Source: an uncultured Marinobacter sp.
Lineage (GTDB): Bacteria; Pseudomonadota; Gammaproteobacteria; Pseudomonadales; Oleiphilaceae
NCBI RefSeq assembly: GCF_946886895.1
Contig: NZ_CAMPJO010000017.1
Span: forward strand, 6,570-70,569
DNA length: 64,000 nt
Direction of reading: 5' to 3'
Shown: positions 22,217 through 35,446 of the stretch, one piece after another
Position numbering within the stretch: position 1 is the stretch's first letter
How the letters are laid out: each line of letters opens with the position of its first letter
Notes under the pieces: generated by a model
Databases searched by the model: none
Seen by the model: the letters and a program-made list of their open reading frames with translations, nothing else
What the model was told of the DNA's origin: nothing
Position numbers and translations under genes: made by a program

Positions 22217-24103
22217 GTGGATTTTCCGACCCGTTTCGATGTCATTGTCATTGGTGGTGGCCATGCCGGTACCGAGGCCGCGCTGGCGGCTGCACGCATG
22301 GGTTCGCAAACCCTGCTGTTGACCCACAACATTGAGACCCTGGGCCAGATGTCCTGCAATCCGGCCATCGGCGGTATTGGCAAGAGCCACCTGGTGAAGG
22401 AAATCGATGCCCTGGGAGGCGCCATGGCCGAGGCCACGGACCGGGCCGGTATCCAGTTCCGGGTGCTGAACAGCCGTAAGGGGCCGGCGGTACGCGCGAC
22501 CCGTGCCCAGGCTGACCGGGTACTGTACAAGGCGGCGATCCGCCACACCCTGGAAAACCAGCCCAATCTGATGCTGTTCCAGCAGGCGGCGGACGACCTG
22601 ATTGTGGAAAACGACCAGGTCACCGGCGTGGTAACCCAGACCGGCATCCGCTTCAATGCCAGAACGGTGGTGCTGACCACGGGCACGTTCCTGGGCGGGG
22701 TTATCCACATTGGCATGCAGCAGCATTCCGGCGGTCGCGCCGGCGATGCACCGGCCAATGCCCTGGCCCGGCGATTACGGGAATTGCCATTCAATGTTGG
22801 CCGCCTGAAAACCGGTACCCCGCCACGGATCGATGCCCGCTCCGTCGACTTTTCGGTGATGCAGGAACAGTGGGGCGACGACCCGACACCGGTGATGTCG
22901 TTCGTGGGCAACCGGGACCAGCACCCCGAGCAGGTATGCTGCTATGTCACCCGCACCACCGAACAGACCCACGACATTATCCGTAGCGGCTTCGACCGTT
23001 CACCCATGTTTGCGGGCCATATTGAAGGCGTCGGCCCGCGTTACTGCCCGTCCATCGAGGACAAGGTAAACCGGTTTGCCGACAAGGATTCGCACCAGAT
23101 TTTCGTGGAACCCGAAGGCCTGACGACCAACGAGCTCTACCCCAATGGTATCTCCACCAGTCTGCCGTTTGATGTCCAGTTGGCGGCGGTGCGCACCATT
23201 CCGGGGTTTGAGAATGCCCACATCACCCGGCCGGGCTATGCCATCGAATACGATTTCCTGAATCCCCAGGACCTGCGCCATACCCTGGAAACCAAGTTTA
23301 TCCAGGGCCTGTATTTTGCTGGCCAGATCAACGGCACCACCGGATACGAAGAAGCCGGTGCCCAGGGCCTGCTGGCGGGGATCAACGCTGCACTCAAGGC
23401 CCAGGAAAAAGAGCCATGGTATCCGCGCCGAGATGAAGCCTACCTGGGCGTGCTGGTGGATGATCTGATTACCATGGGCACGTCCGAGCCCTATCGCATG
23501 TTCACCAGCCGTGCCGAGTACCGGCTGATCCTTCGGGAAGACAACGCCGATCTGCGCCTGACGGAGACCGGCCGCACCTTGGGACTGGTCAACGACGAGC
23601 GCTGGCGGGCGTTCAACCACAAGCGCGAGGCCATCGCTACCGAACGCAGCCGGCTTGAATCCACCCGGATTCATCCGGGCACCGACGCTGGCGAGCGCGC
23701 GAACGGTTTCCTCAAGCAGCCGATGGCCCGGGATCAGTCCCTGGCGGAATTGCTCCGGCGCCCGGAAATCGGTTATCGCCACATCGCCGACATCGGTACC
23801 GAGCAGGCTGAGGACCCGGTCGTGGCGGATCAGGTGGAAATCGAAATCAAATACGAAGGTTATATTTCCCGTCAGACGGACGAAATCGAACGTTTGCGCA
23901 AGAATGAGAACACCGCCCTGCCGGTGGATCTGGATTATGACGTGATCGGGGGGCTGTCCAACGAGATCCGGCAGAAGCTCAAGGCCGTGCGCCCGGAAAC
24001 CGTGGCCCAGGCGTCCCGGATTCAGGGCGTGACCCCGGCGGCGGTCAGTCAGATCCTGGTGCACCTGAAAAAGCGCGACCTGCTGCGCAAACAGACCGCC
24101 TGA
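22217..24103 (+). CDS. mnmG: tRNA uridine-5-carboxymethylaminomethyl modification protein MnmG
   Basis: FAD protein partner of MnmE in wobble-uridine modification. The start is GTG 22217 with GAGGTGAG just upstream; 628 residues. Seen: dinucleotide-binding [12 protein letters not shown] (11-22), [22 protein letters not shown] (family signature, starting near 48), [11 protein letters not shown] near 157, [12 protein letters not shown] near 195 and [17 protein letters not shown] near 350. It is first in a four-gene run, mnmG-rsmG-parA-parB. Confidence 0.97.
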   Translation: MDFPTRFDVIVIGGGHAGTEAALAAARMGSQTLLLTHNIETLGQMSCNPAIGGIGKSHLVKEIDALGGAMAEATDRAGIQFRVLNSRKGPAVRATRAQADRVLYKAAIRHTLENQPNLMLFQQAADDLIVENDQVTGVVTQTGIRFNARTVVLTTGTFLGGVIHIGMQQHSGGRAGDAPANALARRLRELPFNVGRLKTGTPPRIDARSVDFSVMQEQWGDDPTPVMSFVGNRDQHPEQVCCYVTRTTEQTHDIIRSGFDRSPMFAGHIEGVGPRYCPSIEDKVNRFADKDSHQIFVEPEGLTTNELYPNGISTSLPFDVQLAAVRTIPGFENAHITRPGYAIEYDFLNPQDLRHTLETKFIQGLYFAGQINGTTGYEEAGAQGLLAGINAALKAQEKEPWYPRRDEAYLGVLVDDLITMGTSEPYRMFTSRAEYRLILREDNADLRLTETGRTLGLVNDERWRAFNHKREAIATERSRLESTRIHPGTDAGERANGFLKQPMARDQSLAELLRRPEIGYRHIADIGTEQAEDPVVADQVEIEIKYEGYISRQTDEIERLRKNENTALPVDLDYDVIGGLSNEIRQKLKAVRPETVAQASRIQGVTPAAVSQILVHLKKRDLLRKQTA

Positions 24104-24112
24104 TCCACGCCC

Positions 24113-24757
24113 ATGACCAACGCGCTCTGGCAGGGTCAGCTCCGGGACGGGCTGACGACAATGAACCTTTCCCTGAACGACGACCAGCAGCACAAGCTGC
24201 TGGCGTTTCTTGGGTTGCTCAACAAATGGAACCGGGCCTACAACCTCACTGCGGTTCGTGATGAGCGGGAGATGGTGTCCCGGCAGTTGCTGGACAGCCT
24301 GAGCATCCTGCCCTGGGTAACCACGGAGCATCTGCTGGATGTTGGTGCCGGCGGCGGCCTGCCCGGTATCCCCCTGGCCATTGCCCTGCCTGGCAAGCGG
24401 TTTACCCTGTTGGACAGCAACGGCAAGAAAACCCGGTTCCTGAACCAGTGTGTTCTGGAACTGGGCCTGGACAACGTTGAGGTTGTTCACGGCCGAGCGG
24501 AAGACTGCCGGCCCGCACAGCCATTCACCCAGATCAGCAGCCGGGCGTTTACCGCCCTGGACAATCTGGTGCGATGGTGCGGCGATCTGCTGGCATTTGA
24601 GGGTGAGTTCCTTGCCATGAAAGGCCAGTTTCCGGATGATGAGGTGGCTGCCCTTCCGACAGGCTGGCGGATAACATCCAGCCATGCCCTGGCGGTTCCC
24701 GGTGCCGGGGCTGAGCGACACCTGCTGGTGCTTGGCCGGGCAGAGAATTCCCAGTAA
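24113..24757 (+). CDS. rsmG: 16S rRNA (guanine527-N7)-methyltransferase
   Basis: Methylates G527 of 16S rRNA with SAM. The 214 residues include KWNRAYNLTAVRD (about 43-55), the SAM motif LLDVGAGGGLPGIPLAI (about 72-88), FTLLDSNGKKTRFL and SSRAFTALDNLVRW. It begins 9 bp after mnmG, a conserved pairing. A start at an inner ATG (24161, MNLSLNDDQQ) is possible. Confidence 0.95.
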   Translation: MTNALWQGQLRDGLTTMNLSLNDDQQHKLLAFLGLLNKWNRAYNLTAVRDEREMVSRQLLDSLSILPWVTTEHLLDVGAGGGLPGIPLAIALPGKRFTLLDSNGKKTRFLNQCVLELGLDNVEVVHGRAEDCRPAQPFTQISSRAFTALDNLVRWCGDLLAFEGEFLAMKGQFPDDEVAALPTGWRITSSHALAVPGAGAERHLLVLGRAENSQ

Positions 24758-24777
24758 TCCGCAACAGGAGGCGAGAC

Positions 24778-25572
24778 ATGGCGCGCGTGATTGCAGTGAC
24801 CAATCAGAAAGGCGGTGTGGGTAAAACCACCACCTGCGTCAACCTGGCCGCCTCCCTGGCCGCCACCAAACGTCGTGTCCTGCTGGTGGATATGGACCCC
24901 CAGGGCAATGCGACCATGGGCAGTGGTGTCGACAAGAACGCCCTGGAATTATCCGGCTACGATGTGCTGACCAAGCGTACCAGCGCCGCCGAGGTGGTTA
25001 CCCTCGCGGAAGCTTCCGGTTTTGACATCCTGCCCGCCAACGGCGACCTGACCGCCGCCGAAGTGGCGCTGATGAATGAGATTGGCCGGGAGCACCGGTT
25101 GCGCCTGGCCCTGAACACCATCCGCGACCACTACGATTACATCCTGATTGACTGCCCGCCTTCGCTCAGCCTGCTGACGGTGAATGCCCTGTCGGCCGCG
25201 GATACGGTGCTGATTCCCATGCAGTGTGAATACTATGCCCTGGAAGGGCTGGCAGCGCTGATGAACACCGTTGAGCAAATCCAGGAAACGGTGAATCCCA
25301 ATCTGCAGGTGGAAGGCATCCTCCGCACCATGTACGACCCGCGTAACAGCCTGACCCTGGACGTGTCCGGTCAGCTGAGTGAGTATTTCGGCGACAAGGT
25401 CTATCGGGCGGTGATTCCCCGCAACGTCCGTCTGGCCGAGGCGCCCAGCTACGGTATGCCGGCGCTGAAGTACGACCGGGCCTCCAAGGGCGCGGTGGCC
25501 TATTTGGCCCTGGCCGGCGAAATGGTTCGCCGGCACGGTGCGAAAAAGACATCCGAGCCGGTTGCGGTGTAA
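24778..25572 (+). CDS. parA: Chromosome partitioning ATPase ParA (Soj)
   Basis: Walker-type ATPase that moves ParB-parS complexes. The 264 residues start MARVIAVTNQKGGVGKTTT; the deviant Walker A KGGVGKTT is at 11-18, LLVDMDPQGNAT near 40 and LIDCPPSLSLLTVNAL near 120. A good Shine-Dalgarno (AGGAGG) precedes ATG 24778. It is 20 bp after rsmG and 50 bp before parB. Confidence 0.97.
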   Translation: MARVIAVTNQKGGVGKTTTCVNLAASLAATKRRVLLVDMDPQGNATMGSGVDKNALELSGYDVLTKRTSAAEVVTLAEASGFDILPANGDLTAAEVALMNEIGREHRLRLALNTIRDHYDYILIDCPPSLSLLTVNALSAADTVLIPMQCEYYALEGLAALMNTVEQIQETVNPNLQVEGILRTMYDPRNSLTLDVSGQLSEYFGDKVYRAVIPRNVRLAEAPSYGMPALKYDRASKGAVAYLALAGEMVRRHGAKKTSEPVAV

Positions 25573-25622
25573 CATACCACGCCCATGCACAACGACTTTC
25601 AACGGGAAGAATGACTGACACC

Positions 25623-26498
25623 ATGGCGGCGAAGAAACGAGGACTGGGAGAGCGTGGGCTGGGAGCGCTGCTGGCGGGCTCCAAGGTCAACCTGGACCAG
25701 GAACTGAAGGACCACGACGGCGAACTGCGCGACATTCCCATCGATCTCATCCAGCGTGGCCGTTTCCAGCCCCGCCGCGACATGGATCCGGCGGCATTGC
25801 AGGAGCTGGCGGACTCCATCCGTCAGCAGGGCGTGATGCAGCCGGTGGTGGTTCGCCCCATTGCCGAAGGTCGCTATGAGCTGATTGCCGGCGAACGTCG
25901 CTGGCGCGCCACTCAAATGGCGGAACTGGATAGCATCCCCGCCATCATTCGGGATGTCCCCGACGAAGCCGCCATTGCCATGGCGCTGATCGAGAACATC
26001 CAGCGGGAAAACCTCAATCCGATCGAAGAAGCCTTTGCCCTGCAGCGCCTGCAGGACGAATTCGGCCTGACCCAGGCCCAGGTGGCGGAAGCCGTGGGCA
26101 AGTCCCGCACCACCATCACCAACCTGCTGCGGCTGATCGGCCTGACCGAAGATGTCCGCATCATGCTCGAGCACGGTGACCTGGAGATGGGCCATGGCCG
26201 GGCCATGCTGACCCTGCCGCCGGAGCAGCAGGTTCAGGTGGCCAAACAGGTGGTCGGCAAATCCCTCTCCGTACGCCAGACCGAAGCCCTGGTCCGTCGG
26301 GTACAGCAGGAACAGCCGGACGGGAAAACCAAACGCAAGGGCGAAGTCGATCCCAATATCCGTGCCCTGCAGGACGACCTGGCCGAGCGCCTGGGTGCCC
26401 GGGTATCGATCGATCACGGCCAGCGTGGCAAGGGCAAGCTGGTGATCGAATACAGCTCCCTCGACGAACTTGATGGTATTCTCGGCCATATCCGGTAA
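25623..26498 (+). CDS. parB: Chromosome partitioning protein ParB
   Basis: CTPase that loads on parS and spreads. MAAKKRGLGERGLGALLAG (ATG 25623, 291 residues) matches the family ParA-contact N-terminus; ATG 25611 four codons upstream is an alternative. Seen: DLIQRGRFQPRRDMD near 45, the GERRWRATQMAEL nucleotide-binding motif near 90, ENIQRENLNPIEEA near 120, the helix-turn-helix LTQAQVAEAVGKSRTTITNLLRL near 146-168, and a C-terminal dimerisation part. Its likely targets are the parS sites in recF at 1919 and 2558. Confidence 0.96.
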   Translation: MAAKKRGLGERGLGALLAGSKVNLDQELKDHDGELRDIPIDLIQRGRFQPRRDMDPAALQELADSIRQQGVMQPVVVRPIAEGRYELIAGERRWRATQMAELDSIPAIIRDVPDEAAIAMALIENIQRENLNPIEEAFALQRLQDEFGLTQAQVAEAVGKSRTTITNLLRLIGLTEDVRIMLEHGDLEMGHGRAMLTLPPEQQVQVAKQVVGKSLSVRQTEALVRRVQQEQPDGKTKRKGEVDPNIRALQDDLAERLGARVSIDHGQRGKGKLVIEYSSLDELDGILGHIR

Positions 26499-26661
26499 AT
26501 CGTCGCAGTCGGCTACACCTTTGGGCCAGCTGCGAAAGTTCGTATTCCGTCCCTACACAACATATAGTGGTGAAAAAGTGAGCACACGCCTATTTGTGTG
26601 CAAATCGTCAAAACACCCGTGGTTAAGCCGGTTCTGACCGACTCGGCCTGAGCCAGCTTTG

Positions 26662-26690
26662 TTGATTCGTGCACATTGAACACATATAAT
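26662..26690 (+). promoter_or_regulatory. Candidate promoter of the atp operon
   Basis: TTGATT (26662-26667) and a consensus TATAAT (26685-26690) with a 17-bp spacer, 75 bp ahead of atpI. A GCACAC/GTGTGC hairpin at 26582-26601 lies between parB and this promoter, without a T run. Confidence 0.65.
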
Positions 26691-26764
26691 CTGCGGCGCT
26701 CGTGTCGGTGTATTTGCTTACTTTTTAAACGGCACCGAAAACTATCTGTATGCACGGGACGAAT

Positions 26765-28055
<1,291 letters not shown>

Positions 28056-28115
28056 TCGGACACCATTAAGCCGTAGTTCTGAACCCTAAACCCTTAAACT
28101 GAAAAACCTGACTGA

Positions 28116-28388
<273 letters not shown>

Positions 28389-28455
28389 TCGAGTCGCCAA
28401 CCGGGGTTTCACCCCGGTCAGATGATTCTTAACAACACAGGCGAGAGGTGAAGAC

Positions 28456-28926
28456 GTGAACATTAATTTGACGATGATTGGTCAAGCCATCGCGTTCTTT
28501 ATCTTTGTCGTCTTCTGCATGAAGTACGTGTGGCCGCCTATCATGGCGGCACTGCAGGAGCGTCAAAAGAAGATCGCTGACGGACTGGCTGCCTCAGACC
28601 GCGCAGCGCGCGATCTGGAACTGGCTCAGGAAAAGTCAGCTCAGGAACTGCGTGAAGCCAAGCAGCAAGCCGCTGGCCTGATTGAACAGGCCAACAAGCG
28701 TGCGGCCCAGATTGTGGAAGCATCCAAGGATGACGCCCGCAAGGAAGGCCAGAAGCTGATTGAGCAGGCCAAGGCCGAAATTGAACAGGAGCGGAATCAG
28801 GCTCGTGACGCGCTGCGTGCAGAAGTTGCCGCTATCGCTGTCGCCGGTGCTGAGAAAATCCTGGAAGCCTCTGTCGATGCCTCCAAGCACAACGAAATGT
28901 TGGAAAAACTGGCGGCAGAACTTTAA
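28456..28926 (+). CDS. atpF: F0F1 ATP synthase subunit b
   Basis: Peripheral-stalk subunit. GTG 28456, preceded by GAGAGGTG, gives 156 residues: an N-terminal membrane anchor ([20 protein letters not shown]) followed by a long Ala/Lys/Glu/Gln-rich coiled coil to the end ([21 protein letters not shown]). The length matches E. coli AtpF. Confidence 0.96.
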   Translation: MNINLTMIGQAIAFFIFVVFCMKYVWPPIMAALQERQKKIADGLAASDRAARDLELAQEKSAQELREAKQQAAGLIEQANKRAAQIVEASKDDARKEGQKLIEQAKAEIEQERNQARDALRAEVAAIAVAGAEKILEASVDASKHNEMLEKLAAEL

Positions 28927-28941
28927 ACGACGAGGTTCATC

Positions 28942-29478
28942 ATGGCAGAACTGAGAACGCTGGCCCGTCCATACGCAAAAGCAGCATTCAAGGCCGCTCA
29001 GGAGCACGAGCAACTGGCCGAGTGGTCCCAGGTGCTGACGATTGCCGGACAGGTCACCGCGAATAAAAGCATTCGACAGCTTCTCGCGAATCCGGGTCTG
29101 GAAGAGCAGAAAAAGGCCGAACTGATTCTGGAGGTCGCCGAAGAGGGCGTCACCGAGCAGGTTCGGAACTTTTTCGCGGTACTGGCTGAAAATCGCCGGC
29201 TGATGCTTCTTCCCGAGATTTCAGCGCTCTTCAACACGTACCGGGCTGATCTGGAGCGTACTGTTGATATCGAAGTTACCGCAGCTTTCGAGCTGACGGA
29301 CGAACAGCAACAGAAGCTCGCCCAGGCACTCTCGGAAAAACTCGAGCGTAAAGTGTCACTTGCGGCGTCACTGGACAAGTCTCTGATCGGCGGCGCAATC
29401 GTTCGCACCGGCGATCTGGTCATTGACGCCTCCGTACGCGGAAAGCTGACCAAGCTGGCCGACGCTCTGGGCTCCTGA
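28942..29478 (+). CDS. atpH: F0F1 ATP synthase subunit delta
   Basis: Connects the b stalk to the alpha3beta3 head. The 178 residues begin [21 protein letters not shown] (family signature cut at 21; key residues ARPYAKA at 8-14) and end [19 protein letters not shown], close to the PROSITE-type C-terminal signature D.S.R..L..L. It follows atpF by 15 bp. Confidence 0.96.
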   Translation: MAELRTLARPYAKAAFKAAQEHEQLAEWSQVLTIAGQVTANKSIRQLLANPGLEEQKKAELILEVAEEGVTEQVRNFFAVLAENRRLMLLPEISALFNTYRADLERTVDIEVTAAFELTDEQQQKLAQALSEKLERKVSLAASLDKSLIGGAIVRTGDLVIDASVRGKLTKLADALGS

Positions 29479-29506
29479 TTTCAGCACAAGGTTTGAGGAT
29501 ATTGGC

Positions 29507-31051
29507 ATGCAGCAACTGAATCCATCCGAGATCAGTGACATCATCAAGAAGAGAATCGAGAAACTCGATATCTCTTCCGAAGCAAAAAACGAAGGTACGA
29601 TTCTGTCCGTTTCGGACGGTATCGTGCTGATCCACGGTCTTGCCGACGTTATGTACGGTGAGATGATTGAATTCGCCAATGGCATCTTCGGCATGGCTCT
29701 GAACCTGGAGCGTGATTCCGTGGGTGCGGTTGTTCTGGGCGACTACGAAGGTCTGGCAGAAGGCCAGAAGGTACGCTGTACCGGTCGTATTCTGGAAGTT
29801 CCGGTGGGTCCGGAATTGCTGGGCCGCGTCGTGGACTCTCTGGGTAACCCGATCGACGGCAAGGGCGAGCTGGGCACCGACCTTACCTCACCCATCGAGA
29901 AGGTGGCGCCGGGCGTTATCGCACGTCAATCGGTCGATGAGCCGGTTCAGACCGGCCTGAAAGCGATCGACACCATGGTGCCGATCGGTCGTGGCCAGCG
30001 TGAGCTGATCATTGGTGACCGTCAGATCGGTAAGACCGCTGTCGCTATCGACGCGATCATTAACCAGAAAGACAGTGGCATTAAATGTATCTACGTAGCC
30101 GTAGGTCAGAAGCAGTCTTCCATTGCCGCCGTTGTGCGCAAGCTGGAAGAGCACGGAGCCATGGACCACACCATCGTGGTAGCCGCGGGCGCAGCTGACC
30201 CAGCCGCTACGCAGTTCCTGGCGCCGTACTCCGGCACCTCTATGGGCGAGTACTTCCGTGATCGCGGTGAAGACGCCCTGATCATCTTTGATGATCTGTC
30301 CAAGCAGGCGGTGGCTTATCGTCAGATTTCCCTGCTGCTGCGTCGTCCGCCGGGCCGTGAAGCCTATCCGGGTGACGTTTTCTACCTGCACTCTCGGCTG
30401 CTGGAGCGGGCATCCCGCGTTAACGCCGACTACGTCGAGAAGCTCACCAACGGTGAAGTGAAAGGCAAGACCGGTTCCCTGACCGCGCTGCCGATCATCG
30501 AAACCCAGGCCGGCGACGTGTCTGCGTTCGTACCGACCAACGTGATCTCCATCACCGACGGCCAGATCTTCCTGGAGACCAACCTGTTCAACTCCGGCAT
30601 CCGTCCGGCGATGAACGCCGGTGTCTCGGTCTCACGGGTGGGCGGTTCCGCCCAGACCAAGATCATGAAGAAGCTCGGCGGTAATATCCGTCTGGCCCTG
30701 GCCCAGTACCGTGAACTGGCCGCTTTCGCCCAGTTTGCTTCGGATCTTGACGAAGCAACCCGTAAGCAGCTTGAACACGGTCAGCGTGTTACGGAACTCA
30801 TGAAGCAGAACCAATACAGCCCGATGTCCGTGGCTGAAATGGGTACGGTTCTGTTTGCAGCCAACGAAGGCTTCCTGGACGACGTTGATGTCGACAAGGT
30901 TGTTAAGTTCGAAGCGCAGATGCTTGACTGGATGCGCTCTGAACAGAAAGACCTGCTCGACAAGATCAACGAGAAAGGCGATTACAACGACGAAATCGCT
31001 GCCGGCCTCAAAGCTGCACTTGAGAAATTCAAGACCACTCAGAGCTGGTAA
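29507..31051 (+). CDS. atpA: F0F1 ATP synthase subunit alpha
   Basis: Non-catalytic nucleotide-binding subunit of F1, 514 residues. Walker A is GDRQIGKTA (about 169-177), the [12 protein letters not shown] segment is near 262, the arginine finger lies in [12 protein letters not shown] (near 372), and the C-terminal helical domain is present. It begins [20 protein letters not shown] 28 bp after atpH. Confidence 0.98.
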   Translation: MQQLNPSEISDIIKKRIEKLDISSEAKNEGTILSVSDGIVLIHGLADVMYGEMIEFANGIFGMALNLERDSVGAVVLGDYEGLAEGQKVRCTGRILEVPVGPELLGRVVDSLGNPIDGKGELGTDLTSPIEKVAPGVIARQSVDEPVQTGLKAIDTMVPIGRGQRELIIGDRQIGKTAVAIDAIINQKDSGIKCIYVAVGQKQSSIAAVVRKLEEHGAMDHTIVVAAGAADPAATQFLAPYSGTSMGEYFRDRGEDALIIFDDLSKQAVAYRQISLLLRRPPGREAYPGDVFYLHSRLLERASRVNADYVEKLTNGEVKGKTGSLTALPIIETQAGDVSAFVPTNVISITDGQIFLETNLFNSGIRPAMNAGVSVSRVGGSAQTKIMKKLGGNIRLALAQYRELAAFAQFASDLDEATRKQLEHGQRVTELMKQNQYSPMSVAEMGTVLFAANEGFLDDVDVDKVVKFEAQMLDWMRSEQKDLLDKINEKGDYNDEIAAGLKAALEKFKTTQSW

Positions 31052-31126
31052 GAAAAGGGGCCTGCGGCGTGTGTCGCGGGCCGGTTTTCGACGCAACGAG
31101 TGTCTAACTTGAGAAGGCAGTGAGTT

Positions 31127-31987
31127 ATGGCCGTCGGCAAAGAAATACGTAACCAGATTTCGAGCATCAAGAGCACGCAGAAAATCACCAGCGCCATGGA
31201 AATGGTGGCTGCGAGTAAGATGCGTAAGGCTCAGGAACGCATGCAGGCGACTCGCCCGTATGCCGACAAGATGCGGCAGGTGATCGGGCACATTGCCAAG
31301 GCGAACGCTCAGTACAAGCATCCGTTTATGGTCGACCGTGAGGTTAAGCGTGTTGGCTATATTGTGGTGTCCACTGACCGTGGCCTGTGCGGTGGTCTGA
31401 ACAGCAACCTGTTCAAAGCGCTTGTCCGTGAAATGAAAGCGTGGAACGAAAAAGGGGTGGAATCCGATCTGTGCGCCATCGGACAGAAAGGGGCCTCCTT
31501 TTTCCGGAGCTATGGCGGCAATGTCGTCGCGGCGCTGACCCATCTGGGTGACAGCCCGAGCTCTGAAAAACTCATCGGCAACGTCAAGGTCATGCTGGAT
31601 TCGTTCTCCGAGGGCAAGATCGATCGCCTGTACGTGGTGAGCAACCAGTTCGTCAATACCATGACCCAAAGCCCGAAGGTGGAGCAGCTTCTGCCCCTGC
31701 CGGAAAGCGAAGACGAAGAGATCAAGAACCAGTGGGATTATCTCTACGAGCCCGATGCCAGGCAGATCCTCGATGGCCTTCTGCCACGGTTTATTGAATC
31801 CCAGGTGTACCAGGGTGTGGTAGAAAATCTGGCATGTGAACAGGCAGCCCGGATGATCGCCATGAAGAGCGCAACTGATAACGCCGGTGACATTATGGAC
31901 GAACTTCAGTTGGCCTATAACAAGGCGCGTCAGGCAGCCATCACCCAAGAGATTTCGGAGATTGTGAGCGGCGCGGCTTCGGTCTGA
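31127..31987 (+). CDS. atpG: F0F1 ATP synthase subunit gamma
   Basis: Central rotor shaft. The 286 residues begin [20 protein letters not shown] and contain [18 protein letters not shown] (about 20-37) and the C-terminal signature [21 protein letters not shown] (split here; key residues ATDNA near 250). It is 75 bp after atpA and 55 bp before atpD. Confidence 0.97.
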   Translation: MAVGKEIRNQISSIKSTQKITSAMEMVAASKMRKAQERMQATRPYADKMRQVIGHIAKANAQYKHPFMVDREVKRVGYIVVSTDRGLCGGLNSNLFKALVREMKAWNEKGVESDLCAIGQKGASFFRSYGGNVVAALTHLGDSPSSEKLIGNVKVMLDSFSEGKIDRLYVVSNQFVNTMTQSPKVEQLLPLPESEDEEIKNQWDYLYEPDARQILDGLLPRFIESQVYQGVVENLACEQAARMIAMKSATDNAGDIMDELQLAYNKARQAAITQEISEIVSGAASV

Positions 31988-32024
31988 TCCTGCCCACGAT
32001 CCAACTGGTTTTATTGACTACTAA

Positions 32025-33437
<1,413 letters not shown>

Positions 33438-33484
33438 TCTGGGCCTGAGCGTTTGTTTCCGGATCGATCAAAGAGGCAACTGAC

Positions 33485-33907
33485 ATGGGTATGACCGTGC
33501 ATTGTGATGTGGTGAGTGCCGAAACAAAGATCTATTCCGGATTGGTGGAAATGCTGATCGCAGCGGGCTCCGAAGGTGACCTGGGTATCACCCCGGGCCA
33601 CACGCCGCTGCTGACCGAGCTGAAGCCGGGTCCCGTTCGGATCATCAAGCAGGGCGGTGAAGAAGAGATTCTTTACGTGTCTGGCGGATATCTGGAGGTT
33701 CAGCCCAATCTGGTGACTTTGTTGGCCGACACCGCGGTTCGTGCAAAGGATGTGGACGAAGCTGCCGCACTCGAGGCTCAGAAAGAAGCCGAGAAAGCAC
33801 TTGCCAATAAGACCGGTGAATTCGAGTATTCCCGTGCTGCTGCGGAACTGGCCGAGGCTGCTGCCCAGCTTCGAACCATTCAGCAGTTGCGGAACAAGAT
33901 GCGCTAG
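33485..33907 (+). CDS. atpC: F0F1 ATP synthase subunit epsilon
   Basis: Regulatory rotor subunit, 140 residues. An N-terminal beta sandwich ([37 protein letters not shown]) is followed by a C-terminal two-helix hairpin rich in Ala/Glu. ATG 33485 (MGMTVH) is used; ATG 33491 is also possible. Last gene of the operon. Confidence 0.96.
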   Translation: MGMTVHCDVVSAETKIYSGLVEMLIAAGSEGDLGITPGHTPLLTELKPGPVRIIKQGGEEEILYVSGGYLEVQPNLVTLLADTAVRAKDVDEAAALEAQKEAEKALANKTGEFEYSRAAAELAEAAAQLRTIQQLRNKMR

Positions 33908-33940
33908 GCATTTTCGTTCCGGGGTTACCGAACACCAGAG

Positions 33941-34008
33941 CCGCATCCTGAGCGGCTGGAGACCAACGCCTGGCGTTGGCAATCCGGCCGTTGGGGTGCG
34001 GTTTTTTT
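33941..34008 (+). terminator. Terminator after the atp operon
   Basis: Nested hairpins: CCAACGC-CTG-GCGTTGG at about 33963-33979, enclosed by CCGCATCC ... GGGGTGCGG, ending in TTTTTTT at 34002-34008. It separates atpC from glmU. Confidence 0.75.
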
Positions 34009-34051
34009 ATGACGGACTGAAATGCCAACAACCCGGGAGACGGATGTTTCC

Positions 34052-35416
34052 ATGAGCCCATTACACGTAGTGATTCTGGCAGCCGGCCAGGGTTCCAGAA
34101 TGAAATCCGCTTTGCCGAAAGTGCTGCACGCGCTGGCCGGTCGACCGATGCTTCATCATGTCATCGCCACCGCCAGAAGCCTGGGGGCCGAGACCATCCA
34201 CACGGTGATCGGCCACGGCGCGGACCAGGTTCGGGCCTCGGTGCCTGAGGGCAGCATCCACTGGGTAGAGCAGCGGGAACAACTGGGCACCGGCCATGCG
34301 GTTGCCCAGGTTCTGGAGCATTTGCCGGACGACGCCCGGGTCCTGGTACTGTACGGGGACGTGCCACTGACCCGAAGTGCTACCCTGGAAACCCTGGTCC
34401 GCCATATCAGTGACACCTCCCTGGGGCTGCTGACGGTGACCATGGACGACCCCAAGGGCTACGGCCGCATCGTCCGCGACGCCGACGGCCAGGTCACCGC
34501 CATCGTTGAACAGAAAGACGCAACCCCCGAGCAGCGCGCCATCCGGGAAGTGAACACCGGTATTCTGGGCGTGACCGCGGCACAACTGAAGGCCTGGCTG
34601 CCAAGGCTGTCCAATAGCAACGCCCAGGGCGAGTACTACCTGACCGATATCATCGCCATGGCGGCGTCGGACCAGGTGACCGTCGAGGTCAACCAGCCGG
34701 ACGACGCACTGGAAGTACAGGGCGTGAACAACCGGGTGCAGCTGGCCGAACTTGAACGCTGGTTCCAGCGCCATCAGGCCCGGCAGCTTATGCTCGACGG
34801 CGCGACCCTGGCCGATCCCGAGCGCGTTGATGTGCGGGGCAATCTGCGCATTGGCAATGATATATTCATCGATGTGAATGCGGTGTTTGAAGGCGATGTC
34901 CGGTTGGGCAACAACGTGCGTATCGGGCCAGGCTGCGTTATCAAGGATGCGGATATTGGTGACGGAACCGAGATCAAGGCCTACAGTGTGATTGAGAGTT
35001 CGAGCATTGGCGCCAACGCCCAGATCGGTCCCTATGCCCGCTTCCGCCCCGGAAACACCCTTGCCGCCAACACCAAGGTCGGCAATTTCGTGGAGCTCAA
35101 AAAATCCGTGGTCGGCGAGGGCAGCAAGATCAACCACCTGAGTTACGTGGGGGACGCCACGCTCGGAACCAACGTGAATGTCGGGGCCGGTACCATCACC
35201 TGCAACTACGATGGTGCCAACAAGTACCCGACCGTGATTGGTGACGGCGCATTCGTGGGATCGAACGCATCCCTGGTGGCGCCGGTCACGTTGGCAAGCG
35301 GCGTGACGGTGGCCGCAGGTTCCACCATTACCCGGGATGTTGCCGATAATGAGCTGGCCGTTGCCCGGGGGCGCCAGCGCAATATCTCCGGCTGGGAACG
35401 GCCGAAGAAACACTGA
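34052..35416 (+). CDS. glmU: Bifunctional GlcNAc-1-P uridyltransferase / GlcN-1-P acetyltransferase
   Basis: Makes UDP-GlcNAc for peptidoglycan and LPS. ATG 34052 (MSPLHVVILAAGQGSRMKS) gives 454 residues; ten in-frame codons upstream are not conserved. The N-terminal pyrophosphorylase has LAAGQGSRMKSALPKVLH (9-26) and VLYGDVPL near 100. The C-terminal part is a left-handed beta helix of hexapeptide repeats (about 250-440) ending in the acetyl-CoA-binding region. glmS follows by 30 bp, so two steps of the same pathway are adjacent. Confidence 0.96.
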   Translation: MSPLHVVILAAGQGSRMKSALPKVLHALAGRPMLHHVIATARSLGAETIHTVIGHGADQVRASVPEGSIHWVEQREQLGTGHAVAQVLEHLPDDARVLVLYGDVPLTRSATLETLVRHISDTSLGLLTVTMDDPKGYGRIVRDADGQVTAIVEQKDATPEQRAIREVNTGILGVTAAQLKAWLPRLSNSNAQGEYYLTDIIAMAASDQVTVEVNQPDDALEVQGVNNRVQLAELERWFQRHQARQLMLDGATLADPERVDVRGNLRIGNDIFIDVNAVFEGDVRLGNNVRIGPGCVIKDADIGDGTEIKAYSVIESSSIGANAQIGPYARFRPGNTLAANTKVGNFVELKKSVVGEGSKINHLSYVGDATLGTNVNVGAGTITCNYDGANKYPTVIGDGAFVGSNASLVAPVTLASGVTVAAGSTITRDVADNELAVARGRQRNISGWERPKKH

Positions 35417-35446
35417 TGAACACAGCAACGGACAGGTGAAAGCAAC

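Noticed and set aside
26555..26570. ACACAACATATAGTGG, an NrdR-box-like sequence before the atp operon
   Set aside because: Two mismatches to consensus, and the nearest partner (26584-26599) is poor with wrong spacing; NrdR control of ATP synthase is not expected.
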